Below are positions 1-8,249 of a stretch of DNA of 41,562 nucleotides, one piece after another. Source of the DNA: a virus; IMG/VR virus record IMGVR_UViG_3300028025_006074, positions 1 to 41,562 of that record; one strand, given 5' to 3'. How positions within the stretch are numbered: position 1 is the stretch's first letter; each line of letters starts with the position of its first letter. The translations under genes were made by a program, and so were the position numbers. A model generated the notes under the pieces. That model was not told the DNA's origin and searched no databases. It saw nothing but the letters and a program-made list of their open reading frames with translations.

Positions 1-646
1 TATAATACCCAACATTGTTTATTGAAATTAATTCCCACTCAACTAAATTGTCTAGTAACCATTCTTTACTAAAAAAAGTTACTTTTATAATAGAATTAGG
101 ATTCCAATTGTCAAAATCTGTGTCAATATAATTGTCGTGATTAGTATCATTTATACTTTGATTTATCATTCCATCATACATTGTAAAAATACAACCACTA
201 TTGGCAATTTGTGCTAAATTTGAAAATACTGCCGATTTGAATTGTGCTGGAATATGAGGTAAAACCGCATTGGTAAACATATAGTCAAATTTAATTGGAA
301 ACTTATCTTCAAAACTTTCCGTCAAATCTGACTGAACAAATCTTAAGTTGTCGTTTTCATATTTCTTAGCGTAATTGATTCTATTGTCAGATAAATCTAT
401 TCCATAAGTGTTTTTGAATTCACCTGATAATATCCGAGTAAAGTATCCAAACGCACATCCCACATCTAAACAATTTTTTTCTTTCAAGTTTGTAACGTTA
501 TTTTTAATTCTTGGTATTAAATTTTCCGTCATCCAATTAACATCTCTTTCAGGATATCCGGTTTCATGACCTGGAGTTCCCTGAGGATTAATTAAACTTT
601 CGTTTTCGAAATATTCTTTCAAATGGGATTTAATATTTTCTATCAT
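1..646 (-). CDS. Class I SAM-dependent methyltransferase (partial, C-terminus beyond window edge)
   Basis: An open frame of about 215 codons starts at the ATG complementary to 644-646 and runs out of the window at base 1. The protein shows the Rossmann-type SAM-binding motif I (LDVGCAFGYFT, residues 60-70), an acidic end of strand 2 (YGIDLS, 81-86), a motif II-like RFVQSDLTE (102-110) and a post-motif FDYMFTNAVLPHI (120-132). It resembles the Methyltransf_23/25 group often found in polysaccharide clusters. The start lies one base past the stop of the DUF6165-like gene, so it is the distal visible gene of the sugar operon. Its substrate is unknown; a sugar or glycan O-methyl transfer is inferred from context only. 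Confidence 0.8.
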   Translation of the reverse strand, partial: MIENIKSHLKEYFENESLINPQGTPGHETGYPERDVNWMTENLIPRIKNNVTNLKEKNCLDVGCAFGYFTRILSGEFKNTYGIDLSDNRINYAKKYENDNLRFVQSDLTESFEDKFPIKFDYMFTNAVLPHIPAQFKSAVFSNLAQIANSGCIFTMYDGMINQSINDTNHDNYIDTDFDNWNPNSIIKVTFFSKEWLLDNLVEWELISINNVGYY

Positions 647-647
647 T

Positions 648-1031
648 TCAATCGTATTTTACATATTCTTTTACCTCTCGTATTTCAGAATCGGTAATTA
701 GGTTTATTTCATTTTTTAATCTGAATCTTTCATCGTTAGTGAAATATACTTTTCTTGCGAGTTCTATGAAATCAGACTCAAATGATTTTTTAGTTTCTAA
801 TATTCTTAATTCATCTTCAACATCCCAAAGTTTTTCATTCACTTCACATAGTTGATGATATAAGGTTTCGATTTCATTCGAATCCAAATAGACTGAGGAT
901 AAATTATATAGTAGTTCGAATTCTTTATTAACTAATGTTAATTTTTCTTCGTTACTTATTTTATTTTTTTTCACTTGTAGGATTGATAATTTATCAATCA
1001 ATTCTCCGACACTAACTGGTATGTAAATCAT
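648..1031 (-). CDS. DUF6165-like small protein
   Basis: This 127-aa protein opens with IYIPVSVGELIDKLSILQVK, continues with a Leu-rich helical stretch containing VNEKLWDVEDELRILE, and has FIELARKVYFTNDERFRLK near the end. That order of blocks matches my memory of the DUF6165 family, a small helical family of unknown function commonly found beside lipopolysaccharide glycosyltransferases. No catalytic residues can be named and there is no signal peptide or membrane segment. Its ATG overlaps the stop of the upstream GT9-like gene in an ATGA arrangement, so the two are probably translationally coupled. The role is unknown; an accessory to glycan transfer is an inference from neighbours. Confidence 0.7.
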   Translation of the reverse strand: MIYIPVSVGELIDKLSILQVKKNKISNEEKLTLVNKEFELLYNLSSVYLDSNEIETLYHQLCEVNEKLWDVEDELRILETKKSFESDFIELARKVYFTNDERFRLKNEINLITDSEIREVKEYVKYD

Positions 1032-1732
1032 TTTATGTATGTTAAATCTTTATCGAACATGTGTTCTACTTGATGGAAACTAGGTGGATTATGTCTGGAA
1101 TATACTGTCACATTTTTCAAACCTAATTTATTGATAATGTATAATATTGAGGTTTCTACAGTGTAGATATGTTTAGCCTTCAATAACAAACCAATCCAAT
1201 CAAAAAGGTTATCCCATCCAAGATAAGTCATTTCGATTGAATTTTCATATTCTCCCATATGTGGACATGGTTTTGAATCTGGTGGAGAACCGAACATTCT
1301 ATTTACTAATACAAATTCTCTATCATTTGCGTCAAAATGGTCGATTAACTTTTGTTCTCTCTCTAAGTTTCTTTCAAAAGAAAAGTGTTCTATCCAATCT
1401 TCAAAATCCAAGTCCAATAATTTATACTTGGCATGCATAATAGGCCCATTATAATGTCTATCAAAATGCTGAATTGGTAGATAAACATCATCTAAGTTAA
1501 TGAGAATTGGTTTAGAATATCCCTCCCTATATATGTTTTTATGTTGGAAATCTTCATTTTCATTAACAAAGATTAGATTATCAACTTTGATATAATCCTT
1601 TATAAATTCAAATTGTGGAATCACTGGCCATATAACAGTATAACCTTTAGATATGTAATACTTGGCAATTTTCTGAGTAAAAAAAATATCACCAATTCCT
1701 GCCGGTTGTCGTATTAAACAAATTTTAGACAT
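1028..1732 (-). CDS. GT-B glycosyltransferase, GT9 (heptosyltransferase)-like
   Basis: The N-terminus (KICLIRQPAGIGDIFFTQKI) resembles the conserved start of GT9 heptosyltransferase-type GT-B enzymes, in which a Gly-rich loop and an Asp follow the first strand. The C-terminal block VETSILYIINKLGLKNVTVY is the sort of segment that contacts the nucleotide sugar. At about 234 aa it is shorter than typical GT9 enzymes of 320-350 aa, so it may be a minimal version. I chose the ATG at 1732, which overlaps the previous stop by 8 bases; an in-frame TTG at 1738 would add two residues. The sugar donor and acceptor cannot be told from sequence. It sits in the glycan operon between the GT10-like and DUF6165-like genes. 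Confidence 0.6.
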   Translation of the reverse strand: MSKICLIRQPAGIGDIFFTQKIAKYYISKGYTVIWPVIPQFEFIKDYIKVDNLIFVNENEDFQHKNIYREGYSKPILINLDDVYLPIQHFDRHYNGPIMHAKYKLLDLDFEDWIEHFSFERNLEREQKLIDHFDANDREFVLVNRMFGSPPDSKPCPHMGEYENSIEMTYLGWDNLFDWIGLLLKAKHIYTVETSILYIINKLGLKNVTVYSRHNPPSFHQVEHMFDKDLTYIK

Positions 1733-2543
1733 ATTCAATTAAATAGTTTTCAAAAATCCAATCGTCCAAAACACTATATTTCTGAACTCTTTCATAATTG
1801 TCTTTAATTGCCTCCATTTTTGATTGATATAATTCTTCTGTGAGTAATGATAAGTCAAAATTACCATCAAAGAATATTATTCCATCTGGGTTGAAATACT
1901 CAACAACCTTTTTAGTACCCATATAAACTGGTATAGTTCCTGTAGCAAAACAATCTAATATTTTTTCTGTGAAATAAGTGTCATATGTGTCATTCTCGAC
2001 TGCGAATGAAAACATATAATCTTTCAATCCTATTTCTTTGTTTGGTATTTCTTGGATACCCCTACCAAATACATCAATCTTATCCATGTTATTCATGGCA
2101 AAGTCATGTCTTATTTCATGTTGACGAGTCCATCTCTTATTGGATGTAATCATTGATGCCATCTTTGTTTTTGGATGTATACCAAATTCTTTAATATAAC
2201 TTCCGTATGCTGGTGTCCACTTAAATTTTGGATGTAACGCAAGTAAATCATCGTTGTGAGTCCAAATTTGTTCAAATGTATTAAGGACATCATCCAAGTT
2301 CGATTTTATATTATCGATTGCCCCACCATCAAATTTTCTAGATTCAATAACCCAAAGAAACTTTTTCTTGGTACCATTATCAACTTTGTGGTCTTCGATA
2401 CCTTTGAATAAGTCATTATCCAAATAAACTGAGATTGGATTGTCATAACTGTTAAAGCACCATTCAATTAACTGTGGAGCTTTGTTTGCGGTAGATCCTT
2501 TGTCATGGGCAAAGTTTCTTGATAACATATTTAATTTAACCAT
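1725..2543 (-). CDS. GT10 family fucosyltransferase-like glycosyltransferase
   Basis: A 272-aa protein with the family-defining C-terminal block YMFSFAVENDTYDTYFTEKI followed by GTIPVYMG (residues 176-209). This matches the alpha-1,3/1,4-fucosyltransferase motif that binds GDP-fucose. The N-terminal half (FLWVIESRKFDGG, residues 62-74) looks like the acceptor-side domain of the same fold. Family members transfer fucose to GlcNAc or glucose residues of glycans; the specific linkage here is inferred. No transmembrane anchor is seen, consistent with a soluble bacterial-type enzyme. It overlaps both neighbours by a few bases, and the next gene upstream is a second, unrelated fucosyltransferase type (GT11). 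Confidence 0.8.
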   Translation of the reverse strand: MVKLNMLSRNFAHDKGSTANKAPQLIEWCFNSYDNPISVYLDNDLFKGIEDHKVDNGTKKKFLWVIESRKFDGGAIDNIKSNLDDVLNTFEQIWTHNDDLLALHPKFKWTPAYGSYIKEFGIHPKTKMASMITSNKRWTRQHEIRHDFAMNNMDKIDVFGRGIQEIPNKEIGLKDYMFSFAVENDTYDTYFTEKILDCFATGTIPVYMGTKKVVEYFNPDGIIFFDGNFDLSLLTEELYQSKMEAIKDNYERVQKYSVLDDWIFENYLIEYV

Positions 2544-3340
2544 CCGTCTTCGTATTTTACTTCAATTACTGTCCAATATGGTTCATAAATATCTTTATAA
2601 TTTCTAGGTCCTCTTGGACCGAACCAAATTGATGGAGCGACTATTTTTTTATTTGGATTTTTATTCAAGAAACTACCCCACCAAGAAAAAGTAGAATTTA
2701 CAATAATGTTATTTTTACATAAAGACATTAACCACATTTCTCTGTAATCTTCATCTTCAACGTAAGTTACATTTTCGAACTTGAGATTTTCTTTCACCCA
2801 ATTCTTATCATCACTAAAAACAAAAACGTGAGAATATTCACCAATTTCTTTCAATGCTTTCTCAATATATTTTTCAGTTGCGATAGGGTGGATGTCAGGA
2901 TTCATAAAGCAATCACCTCTTCGGATGTGAACTGACAAGGTGTTTTCTTGTTTTAATTCAGGATGTTTATCCATCATTTCAGTTACGAATTCTTCAGTTG
3001 GAGAGAAAATGTTTCTAATTCTGTCATCATGTCCAAAAAAGTTTTTAGAACTTTGAAAGTATCCATCAAATACTGTGTCATGATTTTTCACGAACACTTC
3101 ACTAAACTCCCAAGGTCCTTCCATTACTTTTTCGAATCCATCTATATTGTCAACGAATTTCAAATTACGAAAAATATTATTAAGATAGTTTTCGGTTTGT
3201 CTACCCTGCATCGGAGTCCAAGATCTAGGTACAAAAACTACTTCTCGATTATGTGTAATTCCTTGGGCGATAGCATGTGCCGCTTGAAAAATTTGATTTC
3301 CCAATCCACCCATCAAATTACATGATATTAAATTACTCAT
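2531..3340 (-). CDS. GT11 family alpha-1,2-fucosyltransferase-like protein
   Basis: The 269-aa sequence carries the hallmarks of GT11. It starts with LMGGLGNQIFQAAHAIA (residues 9-25), has the GDP-fucose-binding HIRRGD (138-143), FVFSDD (173-178) and the C-terminal NSTFSWWGSFL (215-225). Length and motif order match bacterial alpha-1,2-fucosyltransferases such as WbsJ/FutC. The catalytic basic pair of the HxRRGD motif is intact, so activity is plausible. It overlaps the GT10-like gene by 13 bases and the GT2 gene by 4, implying a single transcript. Whether GDP-fucose comes from the host or from phage genes outside this window cannot be seen here. Confidence 0.88.
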   Translation of the reverse strand: MSNLISCNLMGGLGNQIFQAAHAIAQGITHNREVVFVPRSWTPMQGRQTENYLNNIFRNLKFVDNIDGFEKVMEGPWEFSEVFVKNHDTVFDGYFQSSKNFFGHDDRIRNIFSPTEEFVTEMMDKHPELKQENTLSVHIRRGDCFMNPDIHPIATEKYIEKALKEIGEYSHVFVFSDDKNWVKENLKFENVTYVEDEDYREMWLMSLCKNNIIVNSTFSWWGSFLNKNPNKKIVAPSIWFGPRGPRNYKDIYEPYWTVIEVKYEDGWLN

Positions 3341-4065
3341 CTAATTAATTTATTTAATTTTGGTTTATTACGTATTATGTTTGAACATCTTTCTTGTTCG
3401 GGGAGTCCACCACCAGTGGCACTTCCTGGTTTATGGTCATTGTATGGTGACTGCTCATTATAAACGTAATATAATTTAGGCAAAAATCTATAATTTTCTT
3501 CACCTGCCAATTCAAGCAGAGAGAAAGTATATGCCACGTCCGCTGCAGATTTGAAATATTCTCCATTATCATCTGTAAGATAATTTTTTGGAATTGATTT
3601 CCACAAAAAGGTTTTCCATGTTCTTAGGTGTGAAAATCTGAAAACATCCTTACGGACTGTTTCAGGATTACATTTACTTGAAAAACCTGGATTACCATTG
3701 GAATACATAAAAGACCCATTAGTCAACCAAACTTTACCATCGGAATAAATTTTACGGATATCAGAAACAACATCTGTGTTGAGTAAAAAATCATCTCCAT
3801 CTAGCTCGATAACAATATCATCATCATCGAAATTGGTAATTAACTCATCTAAATTTTTAAGTTTGAATTTTTTTTCAGAGTTGACTATCAATTCAAATCG
3901 ATTGTCATTTTCGATTAACTTTTTAGTGATTTCGACTGTACCATCTGTCGAAACGTCATCAATGATAAAAACTTTGAAATCCATATCTTTTTGGGACTTC
4001 AAAGTTTTTATACAATTACTAATATATTTTTCAGCGTTCCAAACGCAAACTACGAATTTTATCAT
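3337..4065 (-). CDS. GT2 family glycosyltransferase
   Basis: A GT-A fold inverting glycosyltransferase of 242 aa. The N-terminus FVVCVWNAEKYISNCIKTL and IIDDVSTDGT (residues 34-43) form the nucleotide-binding half. ELDGDDFL (87-94) supplies the DxD-like metal site. The C-terminal part is short, with HKPGSATGGGLPEQERCS near the end, suggesting a small acceptor loop. There is no membrane anchor. The stop and start overlap neighbouring genes by four bases on each side (ATGA-type coupling). The sugar transferred cannot be predicted. Confidence 0.85.
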   Translation of the reverse strand: MIKFVVCVWNAEKYISNCIKTLKSQKDMDFKVFIIDDVSTDGTVEITKKLIENDNRFELIVNSEKKFKLKNLDELITNFDDDDIVIELDGDDFLLNTDVVSDIRKIYSDGKVWLTNGSFMYSNGNPGFSSKCNPETVRKDVFRFSHLRTWKTFLWKSIPKNYLTDDNGEYFKSAADVAYTFSLLELAGEENYRFLPKLYYVYNEQSPYNDHKPGSATGGGLPEQERCSNIIRNKPKLNKLIR

Positions 4066-5222
4066 TGTAGGTTAATTACGAACCCTTCTGGTGTTGTTCC
4101 TGGTTTATAAAATTTTAATCTGTTATTATATTGTTCACTCAAATCTGATAGTTGTTTAATAACGGGGTCGATTTCAATTACGTTAACATAATACCCTTCT
4201 TCCAATAAGTCCAAACATAATTTGAATTGTTGTGACTCTTCTAATATATCAGTTCCTCTTTTATATGTTACGTAATTCATAACAAAAGGTATCGTTTTGT
4301 CAGGATTTTGTTTGATGAAAAAATTCTTAATAAACTCAGCGTGTTCTTTATTAAACTCATCCACTGTAAGTGGAAGATTCAACTTCAATCCAAGTTCGTT
4401 GGCATAGTGACCCAAAGCTCTATTATCTCTTGGCAAACATGGCCCTCCAAATCCGAATCCATATTTCATGTATTTTTTTCCAACACGAGTATCACCACCT
4501 ATAGCATTCAAAACAACATCGATTTCGTTACCTAAATTTGATTTTGTTAAAATATCTCCCATCATGTTGGCATAACTAATTTTGGTAGTCAAAAAACAAT
4601 TTATACCAATCTTAGTAATTTCCGCAGCTTTAGGGGACATTATGTGGGCGTGTACCGGAGTAGTTTGTATTTTATTGTATATCTGAACTAATTCATTCGC
4701 CAATTCTTGATACTCAGTTCCAATCAAAACTATATCTGATTGTTCGAGACCTTTAACAATTTCTCCTTGAGCAATGAACTCAGGATTGTATGCGACTTGA
4801 ATACTAAACATTGAAAGTTTATTTTGAATTTGTTCAACATCACCGGGATTTGTAGTACAACCAACAATAAATTTTTTATTGAAAATGGAAATTTCCATCT
4901 TTGATGCCGTGAAAAAGTCATTTGCCACTTCGAAAACCGCAGAGGTGTCATAACTTCCGTCAGTTGTGGATGGAGTTGCCACAAAGGTAAATATAATATC
5001 TGTGTTTTCAATTATTTCGACGTTACTTGTTGTAGCACTGAAATTGTTAACTTCAAATAACATTTTTTGAATCAATGGTTCGTTTGTGTCACAAATCCCA
5101 TGATTCAAGTTATAGACATAATCTTCACGTTTATCAGATACTATAACTTCATATCCCGCTTTTTCACATAGTAGAGCAAATGTAAGACCTAATCTTCCAG
5201 CTCCTATGATACCTATTTTCAT
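4062..5222 (-). CDS. UDP-glucose/GDP-mannose 6-dehydrogenase family protein
   Basis: This enzyme family oxidises a nucleotide sugar at C6 twice, using two NAD+, to give a uronic acid nucleotide. The N-terminal NAD-binding motif GIIGAGRLG (residues 4-12) is present. TPSTTDGSYDTS (83-94), YNPEFIAQG (145-153), the EITKIGINCF block with its conserved Lys and Asn (201-210) and the catalytic Cys262 in FGGPCLPRD are all intact. At 386 aa it is slightly short for the family (about 390-450). The C-terminal UDP-binding domain looks divergent, so UDP-glucose versus UDP-GlcNAc, ManNAc or GDP-mannose cannot be decided. It uses two NAD+ per turnover, and the adjacent upstream gene is an NAD+ synthase. Confidence 0.87.
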   Translation of the reverse strand: MKIGIIGAGRLGLTFALLCEKAGYEVIVSDKREDYVYNLNHGICDTNEPLIQKMLFEVNNFSATTSNVEIIENTDIIFTFVATPSTTDGSYDTSAVFEVANDFFTASKMEISIFNKKFIVGCTTNPGDVEQIQNKLSMFSIQVAYNPEFIAQGEIVKGLEQSDIVLIGTEYQELANELVQIYNKIQTTPVHAHIMSPKAAEITKIGINCFLTTKISYANMMGDILTKSNLGNEIDVVLNAIGGDTRVGKKYMKYGFGFGGPCLPRDNRALGHYANELGLKLNLPLTVDEFNKEHAEFIKNFFIKQNPDKTIPFVMNYVTYKRGTDILEESQQFKLCLDLLEEGYYVNVIEIDPVIKQLSDLSEQYNNRLKFYKPGTTPEGFVINLQ

Positions 5223-6010
5223 ATAATTTCGTTTTCTTTCAAATCAAAAATTGGTATGGAAACCATTTTATGTTTATTTTTTCTGTTAAAGTTTAGAAAA
5301 GTTTCAATAATTTTGTATTCTTTCTCACTATAATTTTGTTTACTAATACCTTTCTCCATTGCCCATTCTAGTTCCTCATACGTTGCCCCAATTTGGTCTT
5401 CATCTACTCTATTATCTTCCCATAATCCATCAGTAGGTTCTGCGTTAATAATTTCCTCAATTACTCCCAAATGACGACCTAAATTTCTAACTTCTGTTTT
5501 ATATAAATCTGCGATTGGAGAAATATCAACACCACCATCACCGTATTTTGTGTAAAATCCGACTCCAAAATCTTCTACTTTATTTCCAGTTCCTACAACA
5601 ATACCATTTCTTGACGCTGCGATTTGATATAAAGTTATCATACGTAATCTTGACTTAGTATTTGCGAATCCCAATTCGGAGTTGAATTCTTTTTCAAACA
5701 GTACATTAGATTTGAATTCCTGAAAAGTTTTGGACAAATCGATAGTATAACCATTTACGTTACTATATTTTGATTTCAAAAAGTCAATTTGTTTGTTCGA
5801 CAATTCCGTGTTACACTCAGCTGAGTTTAATGGCATACCAATTACTAAAGTCGGTAGTCCTGTTTCAGCACACAAAGTTGAAACAACCGCCGAATCGATA
5901 CCACCTGAAACCCCTACAACTAAAGTAGTGATTTTGTTTTTTACTGTGTAAGATAAAATCCATTCTTTGATTTTATCTGACAGATTTTCATAATCAATAA
6001 TTCTATTCAT
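5219..6010 (-). CDS. nadE: Ammonia-dependent NAD+ synthase (NadE-like)
   Basis: A 263-aa N-type ATP pyrophosphatase. The ATP-binding P-loop SGGIDS is at residues 35-40. GTGNKVED (140-147), the long YTKYGDGGVDISPIADLY block (153-170) and PTDGLW (192-197) are the NAD synthase signatures. There is no N-terminal nitrilase domain, so it should use ammonia. The reaction is deamido-NAD+ plus ATP plus NH3 to NAD+. Length is normal for bacterial NadE (about 245-275). The neighbouring dehydrogenase consumes NAD+, and phages also carry NAD genes that can counter NAD-depleting defences; which role applies is not visible. The ATG overlaps the upstream gene's stop by one base. Confidence 0.88.
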   Translation of the reverse strand: MNRIIDYENLSDKIKEWILSYTVKNKITTLVVGVSGGIDSAVVSTLCAETGLPTLVIGMPLNSAECNTELSNKQIDFLKSKYSNVNGYTIDLSKTFQEFKSNVLFEKEFNSELGFANTKSRLRMITLYQIAASRNGIVVGTGNKVEDFGVGFYTKYGDGGVDISPIADLYKTEVRNLGRHLGVIEEIINAEPTDGLWEDNRVDEDQIGATYEELEWAMEKGISKQNYSEKEYKIIETFLNFNRKNKHKMVSIPIFDLKENEII

Positions 6011-7635
6011 TATAATATTTTTTTATACTCCTCTTTTATTTGTGATGTAACATTAGACGCATAATATTTTTCAATATCGGATGGAGGGTTGAATTTTTCT
6101 TTAGACAAAATGAATCCACCTGAATCTACTTTGTATATCCAACTTGGTTTTCCACACATCCATCCTTCGATTGTCGTACGCCCTAATTGAATACCTGCTG
6201 TCTCGGAACATTTTTGAACATAAGGTTCAACGTTCCATGTAGGAGGAAAATGTTTTACATGTGAATTTGTTAATATTGCTGGTAAGTAATTTGATTTGTC
6301 TTCTCCAACTATCCAAAGTTCTTTTCCTATTTCCGAAGTATAGTCAATTAAATCCATTATTGCCTCTTTTCTTAGATAATCTATGGTTCCAACAAATAGT
6401 ATATAGTTTTCTTCTTTAATTGATTTGGACTTGAATTTTTCATTATCTATAGGGTTATAGATAACTTCAATCAAGTTTTCATCTATTTCGAATTTATTTA
6501 TAATATAATCTTTTATCTCAGGTCTTATTGCGATATACTTTTTAATTGATTCGTGTTTGATTGGATCCTCTAATTCAATTACTTCAGAATGGATTGAATA
6601 TATTTTATCTATTTCAGGATAAAACTGTATCATTCTTTCTGCAACTGGTTTATGTTGCATGTGTATTACATCAAAGTTTACTTCTCCAACACGATACATG
6701 ACATTTGGTTGAGACGGTTGAAATCCATTTTCAGTAGTAAATCCCCACTTACCATCTCCTAATTTGAATCCTGGAGATTGTTCAAATGGTAAACATTTGA
6801 TTCCTTGTTTTTTAGCTAACTCAGTAAGTGGTCCTCCTATTTGGGACAATACTGTCACATCACAATTTTGTTTTATTAAATTTTTTGCCAATTCATAAAC
6901 ATATAATTCCGAACCTGTGAATGTTCTGAAAAAAAGACAACTAATTAATACTTTGATTTTTTTGTTTGAATCGAAGGGTAATTTAATAGGAAGATGAGAT
7001 TTGTATTTCTCAACGAATAATTTTCGGTTATCTTCCCATTGTTGATTAGTTTGACCAATCGATTTATGAGTCATTCTAATGTTTGTAATGACACCTACTT
7101 TAACTCCTTCCAAATGATTCTCTAAACAAAAAGGGATATCATAGAAATGGAACCCCTTAAAATCTTCATTAAATTGTTTTTTAATTCTCTTCTTATGAAC
7201 TGCGATAAATAATCCATCTACAACTACAGTTTCATGTACAGTATTACCTACTGCGTCGGCATACTTTGATTCCCACTTTTTTCCATCTTTTTCATGATTG
7301 ACAATTCCAACCATCTTTTTTCGATTTTCCCACCACATTCCAGTATCGGGCATAATTGTAGTACCCGCCATTCCGATAATACCAAAATCAGTTTTTTCAA
7401 AATGTTTAAGAAGTTTAGGATACCAAGCGGGGGTATCAAAATATATGTCATCATGGCAAAGTAAAACTATATCAGTTTTTGCCTCTGATAATATTTCATT
7501 GTAAACTTGAGATAATGATTTTCCACCGTTATTAACTTTTTCAATAACTTCAAGTTTTTTGAATCCTGAACTTTTTTTAAGATACTCAATAAACTCAGGT
7601 TTACTTTCTCTTGTTGAATAACCTACTGTAATCAT
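6010..7635 (-). CDS. Two-domain glycosyltransferase: StrF-like GT-A domain fused to GT4-like GT-B domain
   Basis: Residues 1-215 form a GT-A-like domain of the StrF (Glyco_tranf_2_5) type. It begins MITVGYSTRE, with LLCHDDIYFD (58-67) as the metal-binding acidic cluster, GIIGMAGTT (85-93), DGLFIAVHKK (140-149) and FHFYDIPFCL (162-171). Residues 226-541 form a second complete GT-B domain, starting VLISCLFFRTFTGSELYVYE and containing a GT4-like YILFVGTIDYLRKEA segment and GRTTIEGWMCGKPSW in the donor-binding half. A linker of about ten residues separates them. Fusion of an inverting-type and a retaining-type fold suggests two successive sugar additions, which is inference. It overlaps dut by four bases. 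Confidence 0.8.
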   Translation of the reverse strand: MITVGYSTRESKPEFIEYLKKSSGFKKLEVIEKVNNGGKSLSQVYNEILSEAKTDIVLLCHDDIYFDTPAWYPKLLKHFEKTDFGIIGMAGTTIMPDTGMWWENRKKMVGIVNHEKDGKKWESKYADAVGNTVHETVVVDGLFIAVHKKRIKKQFNEDFKGFHFYDIPFCLENHLEGVKVGVITNIRMTHKSIGQTNQQWEDNRKLFVEKYKSHLPIKLPFDSNKKIKVLISCLFFRTFTGSELYVYELAKNLIKQNCDVTVLSQIGGPLTELAKKQGIKCLPFEQSPGFKLGDGKWGFTTENGFQPSQPNVMYRVGEVNFDVIHMQHKPVAERMIQFYPEIDKIYSIHSEVIELEDPIKHESIKKYIAIRPEIKDYIINKFEIDENLIEVIYNPIDNEKFKSKSIKEENYILFVGTIDYLRKEAIMDLIDYTSEIGKELWIVGEDKSNYLPAILTNSHVKHFPPTWNVEPYVQKCSETAGIQLGRTTIEGWMCGKPSWIYKVDSGGFILSKEKFNPPSDIEKYYASNVTSQIKEEYKKIL

Positions 7636-8249
7636 AATCCTGTACTTCCAAAACCATTACTACCTCTATCTTTATCATCAACTTTATTAGTTAATTCGAA
7701 TGAAACATATCTTCCGCACATCACAGGACACAAAACCGCTTGAGCAATTTTCATTCCTTTTGAGATTGTAACAGTTTCATTATTAGTGTTAAACAAAATA
7801 ACTTTAATCTCACCAACGTATCCTGAATCAACTGTGCCAGGAGTATTTAATACGGTTATCCCTTGATTGAGAGCTAATCCACTTTTAGGTCTTATTTGTA
7901 TTTCATATTCTTCAGGAATAGACAATACTAAACCAGTTGGCACTAAAGCTCTTCCGAATGGGGGGATGTTAATTTCTATTGTTGAACGTAAATCAAATCC
8001 AGAATCAGAAGCATAAGCATATGATGGTATTTTTGCGTCATCATGAACTAGTTGGACACCAATCGATCTGGTTTTCAACATTTCCATATGACTTTCGTTC
8101 ATTTCATCAACTGACATTCCCAATAGGTCCTCCAATTCTTTAATATAATTTTCTTCAGGTTCAACTCCTGTATCTTCTTTTATTTGATTGAATGTTTCTT
8201 GAATTTGTTTCCAAATATCTTGGTCGAAGTTATTATTTGATTTCTCCAT
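7632..8249 (-). CDS. dut: dUTP diphosphatase (dUTPase) with N-terminal extension
   Basis: All five trimeric dUTPase motifs are visible: SDSGFDL (residues 81-87), RPKSGLA (120-126), GTVDSGYVGE (138-147), KGMKIAQAVL (164-173) and the C-terminal RGSNGFGSTG arm (195-204). The enzyme hydrolyses dUTP to dUMP and PPi, keeping uracil out of phage DNA and feeding dTMP synthesis. The first 60 or so residues are acidic, helical and not part of the catalytic fold, making the protein longer (205 aa) than the usual 140-155. An internal start at one of the Met residues near 45-57 would give the standard length, but the ATG at 8249 is well placed, overlapping the upstream stop. Confidence 0.92.
   Translation of the reverse strand: MEKSNNNFDQDIWKQIQETFNQIKEDTGVEPEENYIKELEDLLGMSVDEMNESHMEMLKTRSIGVQLVHDDAKIPSYAYASDSGFDLRSTIEINIPPFGRALVPTGLVLSIPEEYEIQIRPKSGLALNQGITVLNTPGTVDSGYVGEIKVILFNTNNETVTISKGMKIAQAVLCPVMCGRYVSFELTNKVDDKDRGSNGFGSTGL

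Noticed and set aside
1733-1738. TTG start giving two more residues for the GT9-like gene
   Set aside because: The ATG at 1732 is in frame, two codons later, and gives the usual short overlap with its neighbour.
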